Origin: Ga0077555 sp041397775
Lineage (GTDB): Bacteria; Pseudomonadota; Alphaproteobacteria; Rhizobiales; Hyphomicrobiaceae
NCBI GenBank assembly: GCA_041397775.1
Contig: JAWKWB010000009.1
Coordinates: 124,001 to 188,000, forward strand
DNA: 64,000 nucleotides
Direction of reading: 5' to 3'
The translations under genes and the position numbers were made by a program. Positions 9,015 to 18,137 of the stretch are shown in pieces (within the stretch, counting starts at the first letter, position 1; every line of letters starts with the position of its first letter). The notes under the pieces were generated by a model. That model worked only from the letters and a program-made list of their open reading frames with translations, ran no database searches and was not told the origin of the DNA.

Positions 9015-9737
9015 ATGCAAAGCGGTCAAGGCGTCGGGCCACTCGTGAGCTTGCGCGGGATATCGAAGCATTTCGGCGAAGGGGATACGCGCGTCGATGC
9101 GCTCGTCGACGTGTCGCTCGACGTCCAGCCGGGCGAGGTGGTGGCGCTGCTGGGGCCATCGGGGTCGGGCAAGACCACGCTGCTCAACGCCATCGGATGC
9201 ATCATGGAGCCCTCGTCCGGCGTGATGGCGCTGGAAGGCGAGACGGTCTACGACGGCCGCTGGCTTCGGGACGACCTGCGCCGCCTGCGGCTCGACAAGA
9301 TCGGGTTCATCTTCCAGTTCCACAACCTGCTGCCGTTCCTCGATGCCACGGAGAATGTCGCGCTGGTGCTGAAACTGGCGGGGGCCGAAGCGCCAGCCGC
9401 GCGCGCGAAGGCGCACGAGCTGCTGGATTATCTCGAGGTGGGCCACCGCAAGGCGGCGTTTCCGGCCAAGCTCTCGGGCGGGGAGGCGCAGCGCGTCGCC
9501 ATCGCACGGGCGCTGGCCAACAATCCGCGGATCATCCTGGCCGACGAGCCGACCGCGGCGCTCGACTCCAAGCGGGCAGGCATCGTGATGGACCTGCTAC
9601 GCAAACTCGCGAGCGAATTGGGCACGGCGGTGATCGCGGTGACGCACGACGAGAAGATCTTCGATCGTTTCGATCGCATTTTTCACCTGCGCGACGGCCG
9701 TCTCGATGGCGAGACGCGCGGCGCGGAGGCGGCCTGA
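9015..9737 (+). CDS. ABC transporter ATPase, LolD/MacB/DevA type
   Basis: A 240-residue ATPase with Walker A GPSGSGKTT, the Q-loop in FIFQFHNLLPF, ABC signature LSGGEAQRVAIARAL, Walker B ILADEPTAAL and the switch histidine in AVTHDEKIF. It energises the permease two bases upstream. The start at 9015 has GGGAGG about six bases before it. The three-gene order adaptor-permease-ATPase matches DevBCA-like exporters. No outer-membrane TolC gene is adjacent. Confidence 0.92.
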   Translation: MQSGQGVGPLVSLRGISKHFGEGDTRVDALVDVSLDVQPGEVVALLGPSGSGKTTLLNAIGCIMEPSSGVMALEGETVYDGRWLRDDLRRLRLDKIGFIFQFHNLLPFLDATENVALVLKLAGAEAPAARAKAHELLDYLEVGHRKAAFPAKLSGGEAQRVAIARALANNPRIILADEPTAALDSKRAGIVMDLLRKLASELGTAVIAVTHDEKIFDRFDRIFHLRDGRLDGETRGAEAA

Positions 9738-9770
9738 GATAGGCCGTGTGCCGGTCGGGCCTGGGCGTGG

Positions 9771-9788
9771 GGTTCGCCCGGCCGAACC
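9771..9788. terminator. Possible terminator hairpin between convergent genes
   Basis: GGTTCG and CGAACC form a 6-bp stem around a six-base loop in the 56-bp gap where the ABC exporter operon and the methionine adenosyltransferase gene converge. No T-tract follows on either strand. Confidence 0.35.
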
Positions 9789-9793
9789 GGAAC

Positions 9794-11023
9794 TCAGGCG
9801 ACCGGCAGTTCCTCGTTCAGGAATGCCTTCCAGAGTTCGGGGATGTGCGCAATTTCGCGGGCTGCGATGGCGTGCACGTGCGCCTGCAGGTCGCTGCCCA
9901 GTCCACCGTCCTCATGCTGGACGCGAAGGTAGACGCTGCGGGGCTCGTCGATGGGGGAGCCGATCTGGCTGACGAGATAGCATTCGGCTTCCCTCAGTCC
10001 GGGAACTTCCGCGACGAGGGCTTGTGTCATGCGGTTTGCGGCGGCGTTGTAGAGCTTGCCGACATGCGTGATCGGGTTCTTGCCGGCGGCTGCCTCCAGG
10101 GTCATGGGGCGGCAGGGCGTGATGAGGCCGTTGATGCGATTGCCGCGCCCGGTTTCGCCGTCGTCACCGATCTCGGCGGACGTTCCCGACACCGTCAGAT
10201 AGATCGATTGCTCCGTATCGCCGTCGGCGGCGTTGATGCGCACGTCGACGGCGCGGCTGGTGATGGTGCGGGCGATCCGCAGCACGGCGTCGTGCAGGCG
10301 GTCCTTCGCGATCCGGTATGCGGCGAGGTTTTCCAGGTATCGGCCGATAAAGGCGCAGGACACGGTGAGCTTGATGGCATCGTGTTCGCGAACGCCCATG
10401 ACCTTGATGTCTTCGCCGGTTTCGGGCGACTGCTGCTTGAAGGCGGGGGTGTTCAACGCCGTCTCGACCGCCAGCACCAGGCGCTCGAGATCGGTCAGGG
10501 GCGCGAAGCCGACGCCGCAGGAGGTGTCGTTGGCGAGATACCGGCCCGCGTCGCGCTGGCGTTTGAACAGATCGACGAGATCGGAGGAGCCTTCGCGCGT
10601 GATGCAGTTGAGGCGCAGGCCCGAGGCCACGTCGCAGGCGTGCATGTGCGTGGCGAACCAGGCCGACACGGCGTCGTGTGCCAGCTCGCGTATGGGAATT
10701 CTCTCACCGTGCACTTGCGCGGTGGCGCGTCCGGCGAGGAACAGATCGAAGGGTTCGACGATGCGGCCCGCACCGAAGGCCGGTTCCGAGCGGCCCGCTG
10801 CGATCAGCGCCTTGTCGACGTTGTGATGCAGAACGAGGCCGAAGTGCTCGAGGTAGTACTTGCTCAGCGCCACGCTGAATTTTTCGCTGAGCCTGTCGCA
10901 GATCGTGTCGGGATGGCCAAGCCCCTTGCGCTCGACGATTTCGATGGGGCGGCTGCCTGCGAAACCGCCGGCATGACAGTCGATCTGGATGGCGGGAGTG
11001 GTCACGTTCACACGCTCTCGCAT
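9794..11023 (-). CDS. Archaeal-type methionine adenosyltransferase
   Basis: A 409-residue S-adenosylmethionine synthetase of the archaeal family (Pfam AdoMet_Synthase, PF01941), not the common bacterial MetK. Characteristic segments are ERKGLGHPDTICD (31-43), DLERLVLAVET, GRGNRINGLITPCRP (292-306) and AAAGKNPITHVGKLYN (311-326). It would make AdoMet from methionine and ATP in the cytosol. The ATG at 11023 starts the family-like region but has no good Shine-Dalgarno; in-frame GTG codons at 11011 and 11005 are alternatives. The gene stands alone, convergent with the ABC exporter and 187 bp from the next gene on its strand. Family length is about 400, so it is complete. Confidence 0.93.
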   Translation of the reverse strand: MRERVNVTTPAIQIDCHAGGFAGSRPIEIVERKGLGHPDTICDRLSEKFSVALSKYYLEHFGLVLHHNVDKALIAAGRSEPAFGAGRIVEPFDLFLAGRATAQVHGERIPIRELAHDAVSAWFATHMHACDVASGLRLNCITREGSSDLVDLFKRQRDAGRYLANDTSCGVGFAPLTDLERLVLAVETALNTPAFKQQSPETGEDIKVMGVREHDAIKLTVSCAFIGRYLENLAAYRIAKDRLHDAVLRIARTITSRAVDVRINAADGDTEQSIYLTVSGTSAEIGDDGETGRGNRINGLITPCRPMTLEAAAGKNPITHVGKLYNAAANRMTQALVAEVPGLREAECYLVSQIGSPIDEPRSVYLRVQHEDGGLGSDLQAHVHAIAAREIAHIPELWKAFLNEELPVA

Positions 11024-11210
11024 TTCGCGCGGCCGACACCGCTGCTGGATCGTGCGGTGGTCGTAGATGGAAACCAACCCGGGGCCACCGCGCCAATGGC
11101 AGCGGCATTGTGCGTGTCGTTCGCGGCGCGCTTCCATGCGCCAGATCAAAGCCCGCGGCGCGCGTGGAGCTCGCCGCAGGCACTGTGTTTCGCGGTGGTC
11201 CGCGTGCCGA

Positions 11211-12695
11211 TCAGACGGCCAGGTTCACGGTCACGTTCTTGCGTTGCGTGAAGCTGTCGAGCATGCCCTCCAGGGAGTGCTCGCGGCCGATGCCGGACTG
11301 CTTGATGCCGCCGTAGGACTGTCCGGGGAACTGGCCGAGGCCCTGGTTGACCTGGACCCATCCGGCTTCGATCCGGTGGGCGGCGCGGAGGCCGCGGCCG
11401 ATGTCATGCGTCCACACGTAGCCGGCAAGACCGTAGTGGGTATCGTTGGCCATGCGGATGGCCTCCTCCTCGTCGGTCCAGCGGATTGCGACGAGCACGG
11501 GACCGAAGATTTCCTCGCGCGCCATGCGCCAGTCGTTGGCGGCATTGGCGAAGACCGTGGGGAGCGCGAAGTAGCCCTGGGACAGCGGTCCCTCGGCTGG
11601 CGGCAGTCCGCCCAGCAGCAGTTTCGATCCCGAGGCGTTCAAGCCTTCCTGGACGTAGCCGCAGACCTTCCTGAACTGCTTCTCGTTGATGATGGCGCCA
11701 ATGTCGGATGCCTCGTCGAGAGGGTCGCCGATCTTCAGCTTTGCGAGCTTGGCGGCAAGCTTCTCCAGGAAGCTGTCGAAGATGTCGGCGTGCAGGAACA
11801 GCCGCGAGCCGGCGGTGCAGGACTGGCTCTGCCGCGTGAAGCGCATAGCGTTGATGATGCCGTCGACCGCCCAATCCTCGTTCGCGTCGGGGTAGACGAT
11901 GGAGGGGCTCTTGCCGCCCAGCTCCAGGCTCACCGGCACGATCCGGTCGGCCGCCGCGCGCATGATGATCTTGCCCACCTCGGTCGAGCCGGTGAACGAG
12001 AGCTTGCGCACGGTGGGATGCGCGGAGAGCGCCGCGCCGGCTTCCTCGCCGAGACCCGTGACGACGTTGAGGACGCCCTTGGGCAGGAATTCCTGGCAGA
12101 TGCGTGCGCACAGCAGGACGCCGAGCGGGGCGTCCTCGGCCGCCTTGAGGACGATGACATTGCCCGCGCACAATGCCGGGGCGATCTTGAGGGCGGCGAG
12201 GGCCACCGGCGCGTTCCAGGGAATGATAGCGCCGACGACGCCGATGGGCTCGCGCCGCGTGTAGGACAGCACGTTCTCGCCGAGCGGGATCGTCTCGCCT
12301 TTCAGCTCGCTCGCCAATCCACCGAAGTAGCGGAAGATGTCGACGGCGCTGCGGGCCTCGCCGCGGGCCTGCGTGCGGATGGCGTTGCCGGTCTCCTCCG
12401 CGAGGATGCGCGCCATCTCCTCGACGCGGTCTTCGAGCTTGTCGGCGATCTGCTGCAGCAGCCGGCCGCGATCGCGCGGGGCGACGCGGCTCCAGGCCGG
12501 AAAGGCGGCTGCGGCGGCCTTTACCGCACGATCGACGTCCTCGGCGCTGCCGCGCGGGATCATGGCGATGGTCGCGCGGGTGCCCGGGGCTTCCACGGGC
12601 AATTCGCGGCCGTCCGCAGCGGCGACCCAGTTGCCGTCGACGAGCATCTTTTCCACGCGCGGCGTGACGGTTCCCGATTTGTTGGGAGCATTCAT
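11211..12695 (-). CDS. NAD(P)-dependent aldehyde dehydrogenase
   Basis: A 494-residue ALDH-superfamily enzyme oxidising an aldehyde to an acid. Catalytic and cofactor residues are visible: Asn161 in PWNAP, Lys184 in VLKAAE, the glycine motif FTGSTEVG (234-241), general base Glu258 in LELGGKSP and nucleophile Cys293 in SQSCTAGSR. The start at 12695 has AAGGAG eight bases upstream. It lies 57 bp downstream (in its reading direction) of no other close gene and is itself followed upstream by the solute-binding protein gene on the same strand, so they may be co-transcribed. Betaine-aldehyde or semialdehyde type is plausible but the substrate is not readable. Confidence 0.92.
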   Translation of the reverse strand: MNAPNKSGTVTPRVEKMLVDGNWVAAADGRELPVEAPGTRATIAMIPRGSAEDVDRAVKAAAAAFPAWSRVAPRDRGRLLQQIADKLEDRVEEMARILAEETGNAIRTQARGEARSAVDIFRYFGGLASELKGETIPLGENVLSYTRREPIGVVGAIIPWNAPVALAALKIAPALCAGNVIVLKAAEDAPLGVLLCARICQEFLPKGVLNVVTGLGEEAGAALSAHPTVRKLSFTGSTEVGKIIMRAAADRIVPVSLELGGKSPSIVYPDANEDWAVDGIINAMRFTRQSQSCTAGSRLFLHADIFDSFLEKLAAKLAKLKIGDPLDEASDIGAIINEKQFRKVCGYVQEGLNASGSKLLLGGLPPAEGPLSQGYFALPTVFANAANDWRMAREEIFGPVLVAIRWTDEEEAIRMANDTHYGLAGYVWTHDIGRGLRAAHRIEAGWVQVNQGLGQFPGQSYGGIKQSGIGREHSLEGMLDSFTQRKNVTVNLAV

Positions 12696-12752
12696 GTCTG
12701 TTCTCCTTCGTATCGTGTCACGGTATGGGGAGCGGCGCACGGCCGCGCCACT

Positions 12753-14351
12753 TCACTTCTCGAGCCAGACGCTGTCGAGGCGCCAGTTGTTGTAGATCGA
12801 GTTGCCGTGGAGCGTGATGCCCTTCACGCGCGGATGCCAGCACGTCGCGGCCTGTCCATGGTAGATGATCGGGCGGGCGGCGTCTGCTGCCATGATCCGC
12901 TCGATCTGCCAGACGATCTGCTTGCGTTTCGCCGTGTCGAATTCCTGCGACTGCTTGTCGATGAGTGCATCGACGTCATTGTTGCAGTAGCGGGTATAAT
13001 TGCGCTGCGACTTGCAGGGGTAGTTCTCGCCGATGGTGACGTCCGGTTCGTCGATGCCGGCGCCCGTCAGGTTCAGCGCCACCATGTAATCGCCGCGCGT
13101 CACCCGTCCGTAATAGAGCGAGGACTCGATGATCTCGAGCTCGGCGTCGAAATAGATCTGATTGAGCTGATCGACGAGCAGCAGCGCCGGGTCCTTGTAG
13201 GATTGGAAATCGCGCGTTGCCACCTTCACCTTGAGGCGCTTGTCGGGGCCATAGCCAGCGTCCTGCATGAGCTTGCGGGCCTGCTGCTGGCGCTCGGCAG
13301 CCGTGCCCGCGTAGGACGGCATCTTGGCGAGTTCCTCGGCAGGCAGGCCCCACTTGCCTTCGGGAGGAGCCAGCATCGCGCCACCTTTCCTCGCCTTGCC
13401 GCCCTGCACGATCGAGATCATCGCGTCGCGGTCGAGTGCAAGCGTCATCGCCTGGCGCAGCTTGGGGTTATTGAATGGTTCCTTGTCGCGGTTGACGAGC
13501 AGGTTGGCGCTGACGCCGGTGGGGACCAGCTTGCAGATCGCATCGGGCGACCGGGCGAGGAGATCCTTCATCAGAGGCGCGGTGACATCGGCGACGAACG
13601 TCAAGTCGAACTCGTTGGCGTTGAAGGCCAGAAGACGCGTTGCGCGATTGCCGACGATGCGGATCTCGATGCCGTCGAGATAGGGCTTGCCGGGCTTCCA
13701 GTACTCGGCATTCCGGGTCAGCCGGATGGCGCTATTGGCTTCGAATGCGACGAACTTGAACGGACCTGTCCCGATCGGCTTCGTGCGCATGTCGCGTGTC
13801 GAAACGTGGCAAGGATAGATCGGCGTCAGGTTCGACGCGAGCTTCGCCACGAGCGAGGCCTGCGGCTTGGCGAGAACGAACGTCGCCTTGTGATCGCCGT
13901 CGAGGACGATTTCCTTGACGTTGCCCCACCAGAGCTTGCGCGGGTTCTTGCGGAATGCGTCCTTGCTCCTGCCGAGAAGGGCGTCCCACGTGCACTTCAC
14001 ATCCTTGGCTGTGAACGGCTTGTCATCGTGCCACTTCACGCCCTTGCGCAATTCGACGGTGAAGCGCGTCCGCGAGGTATCCCAAGCCCACTTGGTCGCG
14101 AGTTCGGGTTGGATGACGTCGACGCTGTTGATGGGTGCCGACTGATCGTAGATCATCAGATTGTTGAATACGCCCGAAAACGCAAATGCCGTCGCTACGG
14201 TCGCTTCTTCGAGTATGGAAGCGCTCGGCGGATTGGAGCTGTTGTAGGTTCTCAGCGTTCCTCCGGATTTCTGCGCCCAGGCGAGGGATGGCGCCAAGGC
14301 GCAGGCGAACGAAAGGGCGCATGTCGCCCGTACGACATTTCGAAAATTCAC
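12753..14351 (-). CDS. ABC transporter solute-binding protein, family 5 (peptide/nickel type)
   Basis: A 532-residue periplasmic protein of the DppA/OppA family. A signal peptide ends near SLAWAQ, followed by the family's N-terminal SGGTLRTYNSSNPPS, the central KGVKWHDDKPFTAKDVKCTWDALL segment, and FKFVAFEANSAIRLTRNAEYWKPGKPYLDGIEIR. It would bind a peptide, opine or similar solute and deliver it to a Dpp-type permease. No permease or ATPase genes are adjacent, so the partners are elsewhere or it is an orphan. The GTG at 14351 is chosen because GGGAG lies eight bases upstream and the signal peptide starts there. The aldehyde dehydrogenase gene follows on the same strand after 57 bp. Confidence 0.9.
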   Translation of the reverse strand: MNFRNVVRATCALSFACALAPSLAWAQKSGGTLRTYNSSNPPSASILEEATVATAFAFSGVFNNLMIYDQSAPINSVDVIQPELATKWAWDTSRTRFTVELRKGVKWHDDKPFTAKDVKCTWDALLGRSKDAFRKNPRKLWWGNVKEIVLDGDHKATFVLAKPQASLVAKLASNLTPIYPCHVSTRDMRTKPIGTGPFKFVAFEANSAIRLTRNAEYWKPGKPYLDGIEIRIVGNRATRLLAFNANEFDLTFVADVTAPLMKDLLARSPDAICKLVPTGVSANLLVNRDKEPFNNPKLRQAMTLALDRDAMISIVQGGKARKGGAMLAPPEGKWGLPAEELAKMPSYAGTAAERQQQARKLMQDAGYGPDKRLKVKVATRDFQSYKDPALLLVDQLNQIYFDAELEIIESSLYYGRVTRGDYMVALNLTGAGIDEPDVTIGENYPCKSQRNYTRYCNNDVDALIDKQSQEFDTAKRKQIVWQIERIMAADAARPIIYHGQAATCWHPRVKGITLHGNSIYNNWRLDSVWLEK

Positions 14352-14496
14352 GGCGAGTCTCCCGGATCGAATTCTATTTTTTGGGCCTGGCCAACCAGGC
14401 AGGAGTAACGACTTCGAAACGTGGCCGTAGATGAGGGCCGCCAACGGGATCGAGCCTATCGGGTCGGGCGGCAGCGTCAATCGGCTCAAACGCAAC

Positions 14497-14526
14497 GCGG
14501 CGCCCCGATCCATGTCGGGACGCCGC
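14497..14526 (-). terminator. Candidate katG terminator hairpin
   Basis: GCGGCGCCCCGA (14497-14508) and TCGGGACGCCGC (14515-14526) pair at 11 of 12 positions around a six-base loop, about 60 nt past the katG stop on the minus strand. The trailing minus-strand sequence is only mildly T-rich, so factor-assisted termination is equally possible. The rest of the gap (14352-14585) shows no gene. Confidence 0.45.
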
Positions 14527-14585
14527 GCTGGCATCTTCTTGGACAACCGCGCGCCGTCGCTGACGCGCCGTTGTTGCGGGTCGGG

Positions 14586-16781
14586 TTACGCGAGGTCGAA
14601 GCGATCCGCGTTCATCACCTTCGTCCAGGCAGCGACGAAGTCGCTCACGAACTTCTTCTGGGAGTCGTCCTGGGCGTAGACCTCGGCCAGCGCGCGGAGC
14701 TGCGAGTTGGAACCGAACACGAGATCGCACCGCGTCGCGGTCCACTTGGCCTTGCCGCTGGCGCGGTCGCGGCCCTCGTAGACGTCGTTGGCGTCGGACG
14801 TCGGCTTCCACTCCGTGCCCATGTCGCACAAGTTGACGAAGAAGTCGGTCGTCAGCGTGCCGACGCGATCGGTGAAGACGCCGTGCCTGGATCCGCCATG
14901 GTTGGCGCCGAGCACACGCAGGCCGCCGACGAGGACGGTCATCTCGGGCGCCGTCAGCGTGAGAAGCTGGGCCTTGTCGAGCATCATCTCCTCGGCAGGC
15001 ACCGCGAACCTCTTCTTCTCGTAGTTGCGGAAGCCATCGGCCTGCGGCTCCATCACCGAGAAGGAGTCGGCATCCGTCTGGGCGTCGGTGGCATCCGTGC
15101 GGCCAGGGGCGAAGGGAACGGTCACATCGTGGCCGGCCTTCTTGGCCGCCGCTTCCACCGCCGCCGAGCCGCCCAGCACGATCAGGTCGGCGAGCGACAC
15201 CTTCTTGCCGCCGGAGGCTGCACCGTTGAACTCGCTCTGGATCGCTTCGAGCTTTGCCAGAACCTTGGCGAGTTCAGCCGGCTCGTTGACGGCCCAATCC
15301 TTCTGCGGGGCGAGACGAACACGTGCGCCGTTGGCACCGCCACGCTTGTCGGAGTGACGGAACGTCGAGGCCGAGGCCCAGGCCGTCTTGATCAGGTCGG
15401 CCGCCGAAACGCCCGAAGCCAGGATCTTCGCCTTGAGAGCGGCGATGTCGCCGGCATCGATCAGCTTGTGGTCGGCTGCCGGGATCGGATCCTGCCAGAT
15501 CAGGTCTTCCTTGGGGACTTCCGGCCCGAGGTAGCGCACCTTCGGTCCCATGTCGCGGTGGAGCAGCTTGAACCACGCGCGGGCGAAGGCATCGGCGAAC
15601 TGATCGGGATTCTTGTGAAAGCGACGCGAGATCGGCTCGTAGATCTTGTCGAAGCGCAGCGAGAGGTCCGCCGTCGTCATCATCGGACGGTTCTTCTTGG
15701 AAGGATCGTGCGCGTCGGGGATCATGTGCTCGGGCTTGACGTCCTTGGCCAGCCACTGGTTGGCGCCGGCGGGGCTCTTCACCAGCTCCCACTCGTAGCC
15801 GAACAGCATGTCGAAGTAGCCGTTGTCCCAGGTCGTCGGGTTGGGCTTCCATGCCCCCTCGATGCCCGAGGTGGTGGTGTGGACGCCCTTGCCGGAGCCG
15901 AACTTGTTGATCCAGCCGAGGCCCATGGCCTCGATGGGGGCGGCTTCGGGCTCGGGGCCGACGAGGGCTGCATCACCTGCGCCGTGCGCCTTGCCGAAGG
16001 TGTGGCCGCCGGCTACCAGCGCGACGGTTTCCTCGTCGTTCATCGCCATGCGCGCGAACGTCTCGCGCACGTCACGGCCGGATGCCACGGGGTCGGGATT
16101 ACCGTTGGGGCCTTCCGGGTTGACGTAGATGAGGCCCATCTGCACGGCGGCGAGCGGATTCTCCAGGTCGCGGTCGCCCGAGTAGCGCTTGTCGCCGAGC
16201 CAGGTGGTCTCCTTGCCCCAGTAGATGTCTTCCTGCGGCTCCCAGGTGTCGGCGCGGCCGCCACCGAAGCCGAACGTCTTGAAGCCCATCGACTCCAGCG
16301 CGACGTTGCCCGCGAGCAGCATCAGGTCGGCCCAGGAGATCTTGTTGCCGTACTTCTTCTTGATCGGCCACAGCAGGCGCCGGGCCTTGTCCAGGTTGCC
16401 GTTGTCGGGCCAGCTGTTGAGCGGCGCGAAACGCTGACCACCCGTGCTGCCGCCGCCCCGGCCGTCCGCCGTGCGGTAGGTGCCGGCGCTATGCCAGGCC
16501 ATGCGAATGAACAGTCCGCCGTAATGACCCCAGTCGGCCGGCCACCAGGCCTGGCTGTCGGTCATGAGGGCGTGAAGATCCTTCTTCAGCGCCGTGTAGT
16601 CGAGCGACTTGAATGCGGCGGCGTAATCGAACGCATCGCCCATCGGATTGGAGAGCGCGGTGTTCTGGTGAAGAATCTTGAGATTGAGCTGGTTCGGCCA
16701 CCAATCGCGATTCGACATGCCGCCGGCGGTCGTGTGTTGACGTGCTGCGCCCGAGAACGGGCATTTGGATTCATCAGCCAT
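14586..16781 (-). CDS. katG: Catalase-peroxidase KatG
   Basis: A 731-residue bifunctional heme catalase-peroxidase removing hydrogen peroxide. The distal triad is in IRMAWHSAGTYR (R93, W96, H97); the tyrosine of the Trp-Tyr-Met adduct is in LIYVNPEGPNGNPDP and its methionine in ARMAMNDEE; the proximal heme histidine lies in AGGHTFGKAHGAG. The C-terminal non-catalytic repeat is intact. An AGGAGG site lies five bases before the start. It is divergent from oxyR across 115 bp, the usual arrangement for peroxide-induced katG, so induction by OxyR is expected. Confidence 0.98.
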   Translation of the reverse strand: MADESKCPFSGAARQHTTAGGMSNRDWWPNQLNLKILHQNTALSNPMGDAFDYAAAFKSLDYTALKKDLHALMTDSQAWWPADWGHYGGLFIRMAWHSAGTYRTADGRGGGSTGGQRFAPLNSWPDNGNLDKARRLLWPIKKKYGNKISWADLMLLAGNVALESMGFKTFGFGGGRADTWEPQEDIYWGKETTWLGDKRYSGDRDLENPLAAVQMGLIYVNPEGPNGNPDPVASGRDVRETFARMAMNDEETVALVAGGHTFGKAHGAGDAALVGPEPEAAPIEAMGLGWINKFGSGKGVHTTTSGIEGAWKPNPTTWDNGYFDMLFGYEWELVKSPAGANQWLAKDVKPEHMIPDAHDPSKKNRPMMTTADLSLRFDKIYEPISRRFHKNPDQFADAFARAWFKLLHRDMGPKVRYLGPEVPKEDLIWQDPIPAADHKLIDAGDIAALKAKILASGVSAADLIKTAWASASTFRHSDKRGGANGARVRLAPQKDWAVNEPAELAKVLAKLEAIQSEFNGAASGGKKVSLADLIVLGGSAAVEAAAKKAGHDVTVPFAPGRTDATDAQTDADSFSVMEPQADGFRNYEKKRFAVPAEEMMLDKAQLLTLTAPEMTVLVGGLRVLGANHGGSRHGVFTDRVGTLTTDFFVNLCDMGTEWKPTSDANDVYEGRDRASGKAKWTATRCDLVFGSNSQLRALAEVYAQDDSQKKFVSDFVAAWTKVMNADRFDLA

Positions 16782-16847
16782 GTTGCCTCCTGTCGCGGTC
16801 TTTCGACCTTCCACCCTGGACTGTGGAGGACCAATCTAGCCAGCACT

Positions 16848-16883
16848 CGCCATCAGGTGAAGTTGACTTTAATGATGGTGGCG
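16848..16883. promoter_or_regulatory. Candidate OxyR operator between katG and oxyR
   Basis: In the 115-bp divergent gap CGCCATCA (16848-16855) is mirrored by TGATGGTGGCG (16873-16883), an imperfect inverted repeat close to the oxyR start. LysR-type regulators bind such dyads. It does not match the textbook ATAG-N7-CTAT spacing well, so the assignment rests on position. Confidence 0.35.
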
Positions 16884-16896
16884 ATAAGAAAATCTG

Positions 16897-17871
16897 ATGA
16901 TCCATCTCTCGCTCAGACAGCTGCGCTACTTCGATGCGCTGGCGCGTCACGGCCATTTCGGGCGCGCTGCGGAGGGGTGTGCGATTTCGCAGCCGGCTTT
17001 GTCCATGCAGATCAAGGAGATGGAGGAAGCGCTCGGCACGGCCTTGATCGAGCGCGGCGCGCGCCAGGTGCGCCTGACGAAGTTCGGTGAGGCGGCGGCC
17101 GAGCGGGTCCGCGACATCCTGCGTGCCGTCGACGAGCTCGGCGATTTCGCGCGTGCCTCGCGCGACCGGCTGATGGGGCGCTTGCGCATCGGCATGATTC
17201 CGACGATCGCGCCCTACCTACTCCCCAAGGTGATCGGAAAGTTGTCGGAGAAGCATCCCGAACTCGACATCCACGTTCGCGAGGCGCTGACGCAAAAGCT
17301 CATCCAGGAGCTTGCGGAGGGCCGCATCGATACGGCCATCGTCGCCCTGCCGGTGTCGGAAGACTGGCTGACGGAAGTTGCGATCTTTTCGGAGACGTTC
17401 CTGCTGGTGCGGCCCGCGGAGGCTCAGGGAACGCCGGTGCCCAGCAGCGAGATGCTTCGCGAAATGCGCCTGCTGCTGCTGGAGGAGGGGCACTGCTTTC
17501 GCGATCAGGCCCTGTCGTTCTGCAGCATGCAGTCGTCCCAGCCGCGCGAGGTGCTGGACGCCAATTCGCTCTCGACGCTGGTGCAGATGGTCAGCGCCGG
17601 CATCGGCGTCACCTTGATCCCGGAAATGGCGATGACTGTCGAAACCCGCTCGGCATCGGTGTCCGTCGATCGTTTCCGCAATCCGCAGCCTTCGCGCACC
17701 ATCGGCATGGTCTGGCGCAAGACGACCCCGCTCGCCGGGCAGCTTCGCCAGATTGCCGACGTGGTGCGCCAGTCGGCGGACGAATTGCGCCGGCAGAACG
17801 CAGCGTTGCTGCGCGCGAGCGGATCGACGGGGCCGCAACGAAAGCGCGCGGCCGCGATGCGGCGATCCTGA
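16897..17871 (+). CDS. oxyR: Hydrogen-peroxide sensing LysR regulator OxyR
   Basis: A 324-residue LysR-type activator. The winged helix-turn-helix spans about residues 1-60 (RQLRYFDALARHGHFGRAAEGCAISQPALSMQI) and the effector domain follows. The redox pair is visible in EGHCFRDQALSFC (C200 and C209), the disulfide switch of E. coli OxyR, which makes this a true OxyR. It is divergent from katG and probably controls it and itself. No strong Shine-Dalgarno precedes ATG 16897, but the family N-terminus starts there. A GC-rich palindrome follows the stop at about 17873-17905. Confidence 0.96.
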   Translation: MIHLSLRQLRYFDALARHGHFGRAAEGCAISQPALSMQIKEMEEALGTALIERGARQVRLTKFGEAAAERVRDILRAVDELGDFARASRDRLMGRLRIGMIPTIAPYLLPKVIGKLSEKHPELDIHVREALTQKLIQELAEGRIDTAIVALPVSEDWLTEVAIFSETFLLVRPAEAQGTPVPSSEMLREMRLLLLEEGHCFRDQALSFCSMQSSQPREVLDANSLSTLVQMVSAGIGVTLIPEMAMTVETRSASVSVDRFRNPQPSRTIGMVWRKTTPLAGQLRQIADVVRQSADELRRQNAALLRASGSTGPQRKRAAAMRRS

Positions 17872-18137
17872 CCGGCCGGCGGGTTCGCCGTCCCGGCCGA
17901 CCGCGCATTGCCGTCCGAGGTCGGGCGCGGATCAATGGTAAGTGACGCATGCGAATGGATTTTTGTCCGCCGGACGTGCGACGCGACGGGCGCGATGGAA
18001 GCCCGACCAGCGCTTCAGGTGCAATCGCCCGCGTAAACTGGCGGCACCCTTGACGCTCGACTAAAGTCGAGGTCACTATGCCCCCGCGAGAATGTCCGGA
18101 CAGGCATCCGGCACGAATGCAAGGGCAAGGAAACGAC

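Noticed and set aside
11067..14408. An open plus-strand frame of more than 1,100 codons antisense to the aldehyde dehydrogenase and solute-binding protein genes.
   Set aside because: High-GC codon bias creates long antisense frames. The translation has no recognisable domain, and the minus-strand genes show full family motifs.
14421..17090. An 889-codon plus-strand frame antisense to katG.
   Set aside because: It is the shadow of katG, which has every catalytic motif, and the frame product has no family.
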